Made by a program: the position numbers and the translations under genes
Origin: JAICJC01 sp963757605
Lineage (GTDB): Bacteria; Actinomycetota; Thermoleophilia; Gaiellales; JAICJC01
Reading direction: 5' to 3'
Assembly (NCBI GenBank): GCA_963757605.1
Contig: CAVWSF010000005.1
Location: forward strand, 1,426,001-1,490,000
Length of the DNA stretch: 64,000 nt
Shown: piece by piece, positions 41,061 to 49,468 of the stretch
How the letters are laid out: every line of letters begins with the position of its first letter
How positions within the stretch are numbered: position 1 is the first letter of the stretch
Notes under the pieces: model-generated
What the model was told of the DNA's origin: nothing
The model's database searches: none
Seen by the model: the letters and a program-made list of their open reading frames with translations, nothing else

Positions 41061-42450
41061 CTGTCGACCGGCTCGAGCCGGCGGAGCCGGGTAGGCCCGA
41101 GGACAACCGCCCGGACCTGGCCGCCGCCGGTGCGCTCGAACGTGCACGGCTCGCCCGCCTCGCGGACGCCGGGCTCGACCACGAAGGCGTCGGCGGCGGA
41201 GCCGGGCGCGAGCGTCGGCCGCCAGGTGGGGGAGTCGGCGTCGACGAACGTCAGCTTGCCGTCTCGCCACTCGAGCCGCAGCAGCATCATCGCCTCGGGC
41301 TCCGTGTAGAGCCCGAGCAGGTCACGCCACGCCTCGGGTAGCGGGGCCGGTGGCTCGATCGGTGCGGGAGCGGCGCGGACAGCGTCGCGGGCGATTCCCG
41401 CCAGATCCATCGCCAGGCTGTCGGGCTCCTCGCCGCCGCCGTTCACCAGGGCGATCGCACCGACCCGCTCCTTGGGGTCGAAGCAGACGTTCGTCAGGAA
41501 GCCGTGCAGGCCGCCCGAGTGCTGCACCCAGATGACGTCATCACGCCGGACTGCGTACCAGGCGATGCCCCACGCCTCTGTCCAGGCCTCATTCCCGAGG
41601 TAGCGCGGCCGGTGCATCTCGGCGAGCGTCTCGCCCGCCAGCACCTGGGCGCCGGTGCGGGGCCGCCGTCCTCGCGGAGCTGGAACGCAACCCAGCGGCC
41701 GAGGTCGGCGACACACGACCACAGGCCGCCCTCGGCCTCGGTAAATGGCGCGGTCACCGACTCGACCAGGTCGTCGCTGAGCCAGCGCGGCGCATAGCCG
41801 GTGGCCCGCCGGGCGTCGAGCTCGGCGGACAACGGCTCGAACGCCGTCGCCGCCATCCCCAGGGGCTCGAGGATCTGCGTCCGCATGTACTCGCCGTACG
41901 GAACGCCGGACACACGGGTGACGATCTCGCCGAGGAGCTGGTATGCCAGGTTCGAGTACTTCTGCTGAGTGCTCGGCGGCACCGTCGTCCCGATCTCCGC
42001 CACGCGGGCGAGGTTGACTGCCGGAGACGCCTCGTAGGTCGCCGATGCCCATTCGGTGCCCGGCGGATCTCCCACCAGGCCGGACTCGTGGCTCAGCATG
42101 CGGCGGATCGTGACCGTCTCGATTGCGCCGAACGGGCTCTGCGCCGCCCGGAGCTCGGGCAGGTGGGCGACGGCGGGGTCGTCCAGATGCAGCCGGCCGC
42201 TGTCACGGAGCTGCATGACGGCCGTCCCGGTGAACGTCTTCGTGATCGAGGCGATCCGATAGAGCGTCTCGGGGCCGGATGCGCGGCGACCGGCGATGTC
42301 TGCGAAACCCGCGCCGGACGACCACACGAGCTCGTCGTCGTGGACGACACCCACGGCGGCGCCCGGCAGGCGATGCTCGCGGACGAACGATCGCGTTCGC
42401 GCCTCGAGCTCATCTGCGCGGGCCGCCACGGGGCTGCCGGTCGGTGCCAT
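41057..42450 (-). pseudogene. Serine beta-lactamase-family (class C/DD-peptidase-like) protein, frameshifted
   Basis: Two frames together give a protein of about 463 residues. The first has the SITK active-site motif (68-71) and YSN (165-167) and runs to about FQLREDGG; the second continues at about GAQVLAGETLAEMH and contains HSGG (the KTG-equivalent) and a C-terminal beta-sandwich-like domain. The break is at a run of four G (41659-41662, plus strand) where one base seems lost. Both halves are otherwise intact, so a sequencing error is possible. Substrate is unknown. Confidence 0.75.
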
Positions 42451-44050
42451 CGTCGAGGAGCGTATCCGCCGGGCGCCGGCGGTAGCGGCGCCGGGCCGCG
42501 AACCTGCCGGGAGGGCCGATCAGCCGCTCGGCGTGGAGCGTTGCCAGGCTCAGCACAGGCACGTCGATGGCCCGCTCGAAGCAGATGTAGCGGGTCCGCC
42601 AGGTCGGGTGGAACTTGCGGTTGAAGCTGAAGAGCCGTTCGAGCTGGAAGAACCGGTCCAGGCGGAGGAGCACCGCGCGGGTGAGGCGCAGGCGCATCGG
42701 CGCCGCGCGGTCGGCCCGCAGCACGTCGGCGAACGCGGAGAAGTTGAGCGAGAGCTCCTCGACGCCTTCCGGGGCGGCCCAGAGCGTGGTCCGGACGATC
42801 AGGTACTCCATGAGCCCGTTCGGCGTGCCCTTGCCGCGGCGCATCGCCGAGAGCGAGTAGCCGCGGCCCGACGGCACGAGGTGGAGATAGCCGCGGACGC
42901 GCCCGGAGGCGTCGGTCGCGAGCGCGAAGCGGGCCTGCGGGTGGGAGTGGAGGTCGTCCATAGCCATCGAGAAGCCGCGGTCGACGGCACCGCCGAGCCA
43001 CTGGCGGGTGACGGCATCCACGTCGTTCCGTTCCGCCGCCGACAGGTCGGCCGGCGCCGCGACGCGGAACCCGAAGCCGGCCCGCTCGAGCCGGGCGACC
43101 GACTGGCGCACCTTCCGGATGGCCCGTCCATCGAGCGAGAACCGGCGCGGGTCGAGCACGGCCTCGTCGCCGCTCGGGAAGGCGCGCAGGCCGTGGCCGC
43201 GGTAGAGCTCGAGCCAGCGCTCGGAGGCGTGCAGGACGACGAAGCGCCAGCCGCGCTCGCGGCAGACCGCCCGGAAGTCGTCGACCAGGCCGGGAACCTC
43301 CTCGGCGGCGCCGATCGGGTCGCCGGCCACGAGCGCGCAGCCGGCCACGACGCGGTAGGCGAGGAAGGCGTTCCCGGTGCGCGAGAACATGTACCGGCGG
43401 TCGCGCCGCAGGGAGAAGAAGGACAGGCTGTCGTCGCCGTGGTCGGCGACGAGCGCCCGGGCCCGCTCGTGGTCGGCGTCGGTCTGCACCGTCGGCTCGC
43501 GGTGCGCACGCAGCCACTGGTGAAGCGCCCAGAACGCGCCTGCCGCAAGGACAACCTCGAAGCCGAGGTCGGTGATCCGGTTCATGCGGTCGTCTGCCGC
43601 CGACCCGACGACCGCCCAGGCCGCCAGCGCCACCGCGAGCCCCGCGACGAGGGGGCGCAGGCTGGTCGGGTCGCCGGGCGCGTCGAACCACCGCCGCAGC
43701 CGCAGGAGCGCGACGATCAGGACGAGGCTGCCGAGCGCCGCCTCGATGTCGAACCCCTTCAGGAGGTGCGCGACGGCCGCGAACGTCACCACGACCAGCG
43801 CGGCGAGCCACGCCCGGTGCTTGCGGCGCGCGAGCCCGCCGGAGAGCCAGATGAGCGCCAGGCCGGCTGCGAACGTGAGCGACCTGGCCACGTCGTAGGC
43901 GCCCATCGGCAGCATGGCCTGGAAGAGGTCATACCGATCGGTGAGCGTTGGCATCACCGCCGACACGATGTCGACGGCGGCGACGAGCAGCGCTCCGGCC
44001 GCGATCACAACCGGAGGCTCGAACGCAACCGATGTGGGCCTGCGAAGCAC
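42410..44050 (-). CDS. MprF/LysX-like phosphatidylglycerol aminoacyltransferase (DUF2156)
   Basis: 546 residues. The N-terminal 185 residues form about six TM helices; the C-terminal domain has LSFFSLRRDRRYMFSRTGNAFLAYRVVAGCALVAGDPIG, PSGDEAVLDPRRFSLDGRAIRKVRQSVARLERAGF and NGLMEYLIVRTTLWAAPEGVEELSLNFSAFADVL, the DUF2156 GNAT-like fold that moves an amino acid from tRNA to phosphatidylglycerol. This would lower surface charge and raise resistance to cationic peptides. The aminoacyl specificity is not predictable. It overlaps the beta-lactamase-family gene by 41 bp. Confidence 0.87.
   Translation of the reverse strand: MLRRPTSVAFEPPVVIAAGALLVAAVDIVSAVMPTLTDRYDLFQAMLPMGAYDVARSLTFAAGLALIWLSGGLARRKHRAWLAALVVVTFAAVAHLLKGFDIEAALGSLVLIVALLRLRRWFDAPGDPTSLRPLVAGLAVALAAWAVVGSAADDRMNRITDLGFEVVLAAGAFWALHQWLRAHREPTVQTDADHERARALVADHGDDSLSFFSLRRDRRYMFSRTGNAFLAYRVVAGCALVAGDPIGAAEEVPGLVDDFRAVCRERGWRFVVLHASERWLELYRGHGLRAFPSGDEAVLDPRRFSLDGRAIRKVRQSVARLERAGFGFRVAAPADLSAAERNDVDAVTRQWLGGAVDRGFSMAMDDLHSHPQARFALATDASGRVRGYLHLVPSGRGYSLSAMRRGKGTPNGLMEYLIVRTTLWAAPEGVEELSLNFSAFADVLRADRAAPMRLRLTRAVLLRLDRFFQLERLFSFNRKFHPTWRTRYICFERAIDVPVLSLATLHAERLIGPPGRFAARRRYRRRPADTLLDDGTDRQPRGGPRR
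42459..42464 (-). promoter_or_regulatory. -10 box TACGCT of the beta-lactamase-family gene
   Basis: TACGCT on the minus strand ends 8 nt before ATG 42450, inside the 3' end of the upstream MprF-like gene; probably leaderless. Confidence 0.4.
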
Positions 44051-44085
44051 CGCACCAAAGGTAGCCGCAGACCGTTGACGCGGCT

Positions 44086-46050
44086 TTAGGCGCCGGCGAG
44101 GGCCGCCGCTGCCCGCTCGCCGCCAATCCGCTCGAGCGACTCGGCAGCCAGTGCGCGCAGCTCGGGGTCGTCGGCCGCCGCGAGGACGCGGGCGAGGAAC
44201 GCGACGCCGTCCTCGGCGCCGGGGGTTCCCAGCGCGCGCACCTCCTCGCGGAGCTTCGCATCGCGTGCGGTGGCCGCCCTGTCCCCGGTCGCCCGGCGGA
44301 CGAGCGGATACGGCCCGCTCGTGAGCTCGAGCGCGCCGGACTCGATGAGCGCATCGACCGCCGCGAGCGCCTCGTCGGCGGAGAGGGTCGTGAGCATCCC
44401 GTACGAGTCGAGCCGGTCGTGACCGGCCGTGACGAGCGCCCGGCCCCGCGACCCGCGCAGGATCTGGACGATCCGAGTTCGGCCGACCCGCCCGCCGGTC
44501 TCGTCGACCGCCCGCAGCACGGCGGTCGCGGAGTCAACCGTCCCCGCCGCACGGAACGGCGCCGCCGGCGCGTCGGGCTCCGCGAGCCGGACGACCGCCG
44601 CTCCGCAGACGTCGCAGCAGCGCTCGGGAGGAACGGACGACTTCTCGCCGGAGAAGTAGGCGAGGAGCGCCGCGCGCCGGCAGCCACCCTCGGTGGCGTA
44701 GGCGTCGATCACCGCCAGCCGGTCCCACCGGCGCCGCTCCACCCGGCGGCCGGCCACGACCGCCGCAGCCAGATGCCGTTTGGAGAGCCTCGGGTCGGCG
44801 AGGCGGCCGGCGAACGAGCCCGTGGGCGCTGGGAAGAGCTCGAGCGCGCCGGCCCGCTCGAGGACGCCGAGCGCGACCCGCGGCTCGTCGATCCGCAGGT
44901 CCACCTCGCGAAGACGGAAGACGCCGCCGGCGTCGGCGCGAGCGGCCGCCGCGGCGTGAACCTCGGCGAGGTCTCCGGCCGCCAGCCGTGCGCGCTGGAT
45001 GAAGTGGACGACGAGGCCCTTGTCGCGGCGGGCGTAGAGCAGCGTGCAGCGCGCCGGCAGCCCGTCGCGGCCGGCGCGGCCGGCCTGCTGGTAGTACTCC
45101 TCGGGCGACGCCGGTATCGACCAGTGGACGACCGAGCGGACGTCGGGCTTGTCGATGCCCATCCCAAACGCCGTGGTCGCGCAGACGACGTCGAGCTCGC
45201 CACCGAGGAACGCCTCGAGGGTCGCGGAGCGCCGCTCGCCGTGGAGGCCGGCGTGGTACGGCGCCGCCCGCAGCCCGCCCGCCGACAGCGCGTCGGCGAC
45301 CTCCTCGCACGTGCGCCGGCGTCCGCAGTAGACGACCGCGGGCAGCGCGTCGGGCGCGTGCAGAAGCGAGGCCAGGACGCGCGGCTTGTCGCGGTCGCCC
45401 GCGACCGGCACCACGGCGAAGATCAGGTTGGGGCGGTCGAACCCGGTGCTGGGCATGACCGGGTCGCGCAGGCGAAGCGCCGCGGCGATGTCGGCGGCCA
45501 CGCGCGGCGTGGCCGTGGCGGTGAGAGCCATCGTGGGCGGCGAGCCGAGCCGCTCGCGGACGTCGGCCAGGCGCAGGTAGTCGGGGCGGAAGTCGTGCCC
45601 CCACTCCGAGAGGCAGTGGGCCTCGTCGACCGCCAGCCGGGCGACGCCGGCCTCGGCGATCGCCGAGAGGAAGCGCGCGCTCGTGAACCGCTCGGGGGCG
45701 ACGTAGACGAGCCGCGCCTCGCCGGCCCGGATGCGCTCGAGCGCCGCGGTGACCGCCTCGGGCGACATCGCCGAGGTCAGCATCTCGGCGCCGTCGATCC
45801 CGCGGTTTCGAAGCGCGCCGTGCTGGTCCTGCATGAGCGCGATGAGCGGCGAGACGACGAGGGTCACGCCGGGAGCAACCAGAGCGGGAAGCTGGTAGCA
45901 GAGCGACTTCCCAGAGCCCGTGGGCATGACGGCGAGCACGTCGCGGCCGTCGAGGAACGCCTCCACAGCCTCGCGCTGCCCCGGCCGGAACTCGGGGTGT
46001 CCGAAGAGCCGCCGCAGGTCGACGGCGATGTCAGTCTCGACCACGCCCAC
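44086..46050 (-). CDS. recQ: ATP-dependent DNA helicase RecQ
   Basis: 654 residues. Motif I MPTGSGKSLCYQLP (about 40), motif II VDEAHCLSEWGHDFRPDY (about 137-155), the aromatic-rich loop, motif IV-VI (GRAGRDGLPA), the four-Cys zinc site (CRRAALLAYFSGEKSSVPPERCCDVC) and a winged-helix RQC domain are present. No HRDC domain is evident; the C-terminus is an Ala-rich helical tail. The GTG lies 6 nt after GACACT. The gene stands alone on the minus strand, 34 bp before the MFS stop. Confidence 0.93.
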   Translation of the reverse strand: MGVVETDIAVDLRRLFGHPEFRPGQREAVEAFLDGRDVLAVMPTGSGKSLCYQLPALVAPGVTLVVSPLIALMQDQHGALRNRGIDGAEMLTSAMSPEAVTAALERIRAGEARLVYVAPERFTSARFLSAIAEAGVARLAVDEAHCLSEWGHDFRPDYLRLADVRERLGSPPTMALTATATPRVAADIAAALRLRDPVMPSTGFDRPNLIFAVVPVAGDRDKPRVLASLLHAPDALPAVVYCGRRRTCEEVADALSAGGLRAAPYHAGLHGERRSATLEAFLGGELDVVCATTAFGMGIDKPDVRSVVHWSIPASPEEYYQQAGRAGRDGLPARCTLLYARRDKGLVVHFIQRARLAAGDLAEVHAAAAARADAGGVFRLREVDLRIDEPRVALGVLERAGALELFPAPTGSFAGRLADPRLSKRHLAAAVVAGRRVERRRWDRLAVIDAYATEGGCRRAALLAYFSGEKSSVPPERCCDVCGAAVVRLAEPDAPAAPFRAAGTVDSATAVLRAVDETGGRVGRTRIVQILRGSRGRALVTAGHDRLDSYGMLTTLSADEALAAVDALIESGALELTSGPYPLVRRATGDRAATARDAKLREEVRALGTPGAEDGVAFLARVLAAADDPELRALAAESLERIGGERAAAALAGA

Positions 46051-46056
46051 AAGGGC

Positions 46057-46062
46057 AGTGTC
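46057..46062 (-). promoter_or_regulatory. -10-like GACACT of recQ
   Basis: GACACT on the minus strand ends 6 nt before the GTG at 46050. The first position departs from TANNNT, so this is a weak call. Confidence 0.3.
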
Positions 46063-46083
46063 TCAGAACCCTCGGACCGAGCC

Positions 46084-47508
46084 TTAGGTGACTGCCTCGG
46101 GCTCGACCATCGCGTGCTCGGCCCGGGCGGTGCGGGCGTCGCCGCGCAGCCACAGGCACGCCGCCAGCCCCAGCAGCCCGACCACCGCCGCCCCCAGGTA
46201 CGTCAGGCGGGCGGCATCGACCACGGCGGGGACGTGGGCTCCCGCGCGCTCGGCGTCGTGCACCTGGGCCGACGTCAGCGCCGCGGCGAACACGATCCCG
46301 GCGATCGCCGCTCCCATGCCCGACCCGACCTGGCGGGCGAGCGGGATGCTCGACGTGGACTGGCCCTCGCGGCCCTCCGCGCCGTCCGCGAGCACCGCAG
46401 CGAAGAGCGCTGGGCTTGCGATCCCCATCCCGAGGCCCGAGAGCGTGTAGGCGGCGATCGGGAGCACCGCCCCACCGGCCGGGATCGCCATCACGAACGT
46501 GGCCGCCACGGTGAGGCCCGTCCCGAGCGCGATCTGGTTTCGCGGCCGGGCCCCGAGGCGGGCGGCGGTCATCGACCCGGTCGTCCATCCCAGCGTGCAC
46601 AGGAGCAGGGCAAGGCCGACGACGCGGACGCCGTCGTCGAACCCGACCTGGAGCTGGAGCGGCAGGTACGTCTCGGCGCCGAGGAACGCGACGCCGGCCC
46701 CGAAGGCTGCCAGGTTGGCGGCGATCGAGTTGGGGGTGTGCGTGAAGACGGGCTGGGAGGTCCGCCGCTCGTGAAGGACGAACGCGATGGCCGGGACGAG
46801 CGCCACCGGAGCCAGGGCAAGCGGGGGCAGCCAGTGCTTCGTGAGCGCCAGGAGCACCGCGACGACCAGGCCGAGCAGGGCCGGGCCGACGATGTTGAGC
46901 GGGGCGTCACGGGTCGGGCGCTTCGGCGGGTGAACCACGCGCAGGGCGCGCGCAGCCGACCACGCGACGCATGCGATGAGCGGGAGGTTGATCCAGAACA
47001 CCCACCGCCAGCCGACCGTGGCGGTGAGCACCGCCCCGAGGGCGGGACCGATCAGCGCGGAGATGCCCCACATCGCGGCGTTGATCCCGAATGCGCGCGG
47101 CCGCAGCTCGTCGGGGAGCGAGACGGCGAAGAGGCCGAGCGGGACGGCGAACATGAACCCGGCGCCGAGCCCGAGAATCGCCCGCGACACGGCCACGACC
47201 GGCATCGACGGCGCGAGGCCGCCGAGCACGTTCGCGACCGCGAAGAGCATGCAGGCGATCGCGAACGACCGTCCTACGCCCTCCCGGTCGATCACGGCGC
47301 CCGCGACCGGGAAGGTCATCGCCACAGCCACGGTCGTGACTCCGACGGTCACCGCGATCAGGTCGACGCCGCCGATGTCCTGCGCCGCCGACGGGAGGGC
47401 GGTCGTCACCATGAGCGCGTCGAGCGAGCCGAGGAACGTCGCGCCGAGGGCAGCGATCATGAGCGCCGTGTACGGCGCGCGAAAGAGGGCGGCGTAGCTG
47501 GGCGTCAC
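46084..47508 (-). CDS. MFS transporter, DHA2 (14-TM drug exporter) family
   Basis: 474 residues with about 14 TM helices. FLGSLDALMVTTALPSAAQDIGG is the DHA2 motif C/D1-type start, and VAVSRAILGLGAGFMFAVPLGLFAVSLPDELRPRAFGINAAMWGISALIGPALGAVL includes the antiporter motif C (G-x8-G-x3-GP). WRWVFWINLPL is also typical. Probably exports hydrophobic toxic compounds by proton antiport. The GTG start has no clear RBS; upstream holds only a short palindrome. Confidence 0.87.
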   Translation of the reverse strand: MTPSYAALFRAPYTALMIAALGATFLGSLDALMVTTALPSAAQDIGGVDLIAVTVGVTTVAVAMTFPVAGAVIDREGVGRSFAIACMLFAVANVLGGLAPSMPVVAVSRAILGLGAGFMFAVPLGLFAVSLPDELRPRAFGINAAMWGISALIGPALGAVLTATVGWRWVFWINLPLIACVAWSAARALRVVHPPKRPTRDAPLNIVGPALLGLVVAVLLALTKHWLPPLALAPVALVPAIAFVLHERRTSQPVFTHTPNSIAANLAAFGAGVAFLGAETYLPLQLQVGFDDGVRVVGLALLLCTLGWTTGSMTAARLGARPRNQIALGTGLTVAATFVMAIPAGGAVLPIAAYTLSGLGMGIASPALFAAVLADGAEGREGQSTSSIPLARQVGSGMGAAIAGIVFAAALTSAQVHDAERAGAHVPAVVDAARLTYLGAAVVGLLGLAACLWLRGDARTARAEHAMVEPEAVT

Positions 47509-47543
47509 GGGGGTGTTACGAGACTGCCACGAGGACCGATGCA

Positions 47544-47554
47544 GGGTCTGACCC
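47544..47554. repeat. Short palindrome GGGTC-T-GACCC
   Basis: Perfect 5-bp arms in the 61-bp gap between two minus-strand genes. Similar in style to CGGGGAC-A-GTCCCCG at 58360; both look like members of a dispersed intergenic palindrome family. Confidence 0.4.
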
Positions 47555-47569
47555 CGGTCAATTCCTCAC

Positions 47570-48466
47570 CTAATCCCCCGCGGCGTAGATCTTGTCCGTC
47601 GCCGGGTAGGTCTTCGTGACGTGGCGCTTGAAGAGCAGGTCGTCGTACGTGAGGCCGGCGGCCGCGCCGACGAGCTGCGCCAGGTGGAAGATCGGCAGGT
47701 CGAACTCCATGTCGGCCTCGCGGCTCGCCTTCCCCTGCCACGCGTCGAGCGACAGGTGGCAGAGCGGGCAGGGCGTCACCATCGCGTCCGCGCCGGCCTG
47801 CTTCGCCTCGGCGAGCGGCTGGATGAGCTCCCCGAGCGCCACCTCCTCGCGCGCGAGCACGATCGGGAAGCCGCAGCACTTGATCTTGGACGGGTAGTCG
47901 ACGGGCTCGGCGCCGCACGCCTCGATGATGCGCTCGAGCGACTGGGGTCGGTCGGGGTCCTCGAAGCCGAGCATCTTCGACGGGCGCAGGATCTGGCAGC
48001 CGTAGAACGGGGCGATCTTGACGCCCGTGAGCGGCTTCTGGGCGATCTGCTTCAGCTTCTCGTAGCCCTCGCCCTCGGCGATCTCCCAGAGCAGGTGGCG
48101 CACCTCGACGCCGCCCTCGTACGAGGCGGCACCGACGTCGCGGAGGTTCTTGTTGACCCGCTCGCGCAGGTCGGCGTCGGCCTTGAGCTTGAGGTCGGCC
48201 TGGCGCAGGTTCAGCGTGCAGACGTTGCAGATCGTGAGGAGCGTCTCCTGGCCGAGCTGCTCGGCCTGCCCCAGGATGCGCGCGTTCAGGTGCAGGTAGT
48301 ACTCGGGCCGAGCCTCATGGACATCGCCCGCGCCGCAGCACGTGAACCCGGGGATCTCGACCAGCTCGGCGCCCATCTTCTCGGCGATGGCGCGGGTCGA
48401 CGTGTCGAGCTCCTTCTGCGACAGGCTGGCCAGGCAGCCGGGGTAGTAGGCGTAGCTCGACTTCAC
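47570..48466 (-). CDS. CCG-domain (HdrB/SdhE-like) iron-sulfur protein, probable anchor subunit of type E succinate dehydrogenase
   Basis: 298 residues with two CCG domains: C11, C43-C44-G45, C80-x2-C83 and C157, C197-C198-G199, C233-x2-C236, as in HdrB and SdhE. These bind unusual 4Fe-4S clusters. It has no TM helix. The gene overlaps sdhB by 4 bp, and no cytochrome-b-type sdhC/sdhD lies in the locus, so it is the probable quinone/membrane-side subunit (type E complex). An alternative is a separate heterodisulfide-reductase-like electron carrier. Confidence 0.85.
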   Translation of the reverse strand: MKSSYAYYPGCLASLSQKELDTSTRAIAEKMGAELVEIPGFTCCGAGDVHEARPEYYLHLNARILGQAEQLGQETLLTICNVCTLNLRQADLKLKADADLRERVNKNLRDVGAASYEGGVEVRHLLWEIAEGEGYEKLKQIAQKPLTGVKIAPFYGCQILRPSKMLGFEDPDRPQSLERIIEACGAEPVDYPSKIKCCGFPIVLAREEVALGELIQPLAEAKQAGADAMVTPCPLCHLSLDAWQGKASREADMEFDLPIFHLAQLVGAAAGLTYDDLLFKRHVTKTYPATDKIYAAGD

Positions 48467-49458
48467 TCGGCGGGCTCCTCACGGTCGACGGAGACGCCGG
48501 CCCGGCGCTCGTCGCGAGCCGCGGCCTCCTGGGTCTTCAAAAGCTTGTGCAGCTTGCGCACCTCGTCGAGCTTCTTGGCCCGGTGCGGCTTCAGCGGGTT
48601 CGGCACCTTGCCGGCCCGGGCCAGGTTGAGCGCGAACTTCACGTCCATCGCCTTCAGCGGGTCGGTGTAGGGGACGAGCGCCGTCTCGAGCAGATAGCCC
48701 GTCGCGCGCGTCGACATGTCGAACACCTGCGCGTGGCGCGCGCCCTTGTCGGAGAGCATCCCCTCGGAGTAGATCTCGGCGCCCAGCTTGGCGATCGCGT
48801 CGCGCGGGTCGACGCCCTTCGGGCAGCGCTCGTTGCAGAAGTAGCAGCGGGTGCAGTCCCAGACGCCGTGCGGGCCGTTCAGCATGCGAAGCCGCTCGCT
48901 GCGGTCGCGGTCGCGGGCGTCGCCAACGAACCGCTGCGCCTTGGCCAGCGCCGCCGGGCCGAGGAAGTCGGGGTCGGCTTCCATCGAGTTGCACTCGGAA
49001 ACGCAGCAGCCGCACTGGATGCAGAGCGCCTCCTTCATGATCCGGTCGAGCTCCTCCTGCTGGACGCGCCACTCCTTGACCGGCGGACGGTCGTCCTCCT
49101 CGAGCCACGGCTTCACGGCCTTGAACTTGGCCCAGAAGGGATCCATGTCGACGACCAGGTCCTTGATCACCGGCAGGTTGCCCATCGGCGAGATGACCGG
49201 GACGCGGCCCTCCTCCGCGAGCGGCGCCATCGGCATCTTGCACGCCAGGACGGCGGCCCCGTCCATCCGCATCCCGCAGGAGCCGCACACGGCCATGCGG
49301 CAGCTCTTGCGGTAGGTGACCGAGCCGTCGACCGTGTCCTTGACGACGTCGAGGACGTCGAGCAGCGTCGCCGTCTCGGGAGCGTCGACCGTGAACTCCT
49401 GCAGCCGGCCCTGGTCGGTGTCCGGGTCGTAGCGCTCGATCTTGAGGGTGAACTCCAT
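48463..49458 (-). CDS. sdhB: Succinate dehydrogenase/fumarate reductase iron-sulfur subunit
   Basis: 331 residues. The 2Fe-2S ligands are C53, C58, C61 and C73 (CRMAVCGSCGMRMDG...AC); the second domain has CIQCGCCVSEC (146-156) and CTRCYFCNERCPKG (202-212) for the other clusters. About 90 residues follow the last cluster, longer than usual, and may contact the CCG protein. ATG 49458 opens EFTLKIERYDP. The gene lies 10 bp after sdhA and overlaps the CCG gene. Confidence 0.92.
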   Translation of the reverse strand: MEFTLKIERYDPDTDQGRLQEFTVDAPETATLLDVLDVVKDTVDGSVTYRKSCRMAVCGSCGMRMDGAAVLACKMPMAPLAEEGRVPVISPMGNLPVIKDLVVDMDPFWAKFKAVKPWLEEDDRPPVKEWRVQQEELDRIMKEALCIQCGCCVSECNSMEADPDFLGPAALAKAQRFVGDARDRDRSERLRMLNGPHGVWDCTRCYFCNERCPKGVDPRDAIAKLGAEIYSEGMLSDKGARHAQVFDMSTRATGYLLETALVPYTDPLKAMDVKFALNLARAGKVPNPLKPHRAKKLDEVRKLHKLLKTQEAAARDERRAGVSVDREEPAE

Positions 49459-49468
49459 GCGGCTCCGG

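Noticed and set aside
44419..47619. Long plus-strand open frame of 1066 codons opposite recQ and the MFS gene
   Set aside because: Low-complexity Arg/Asp-rich translation with no domain; both opposite genes are convincing.
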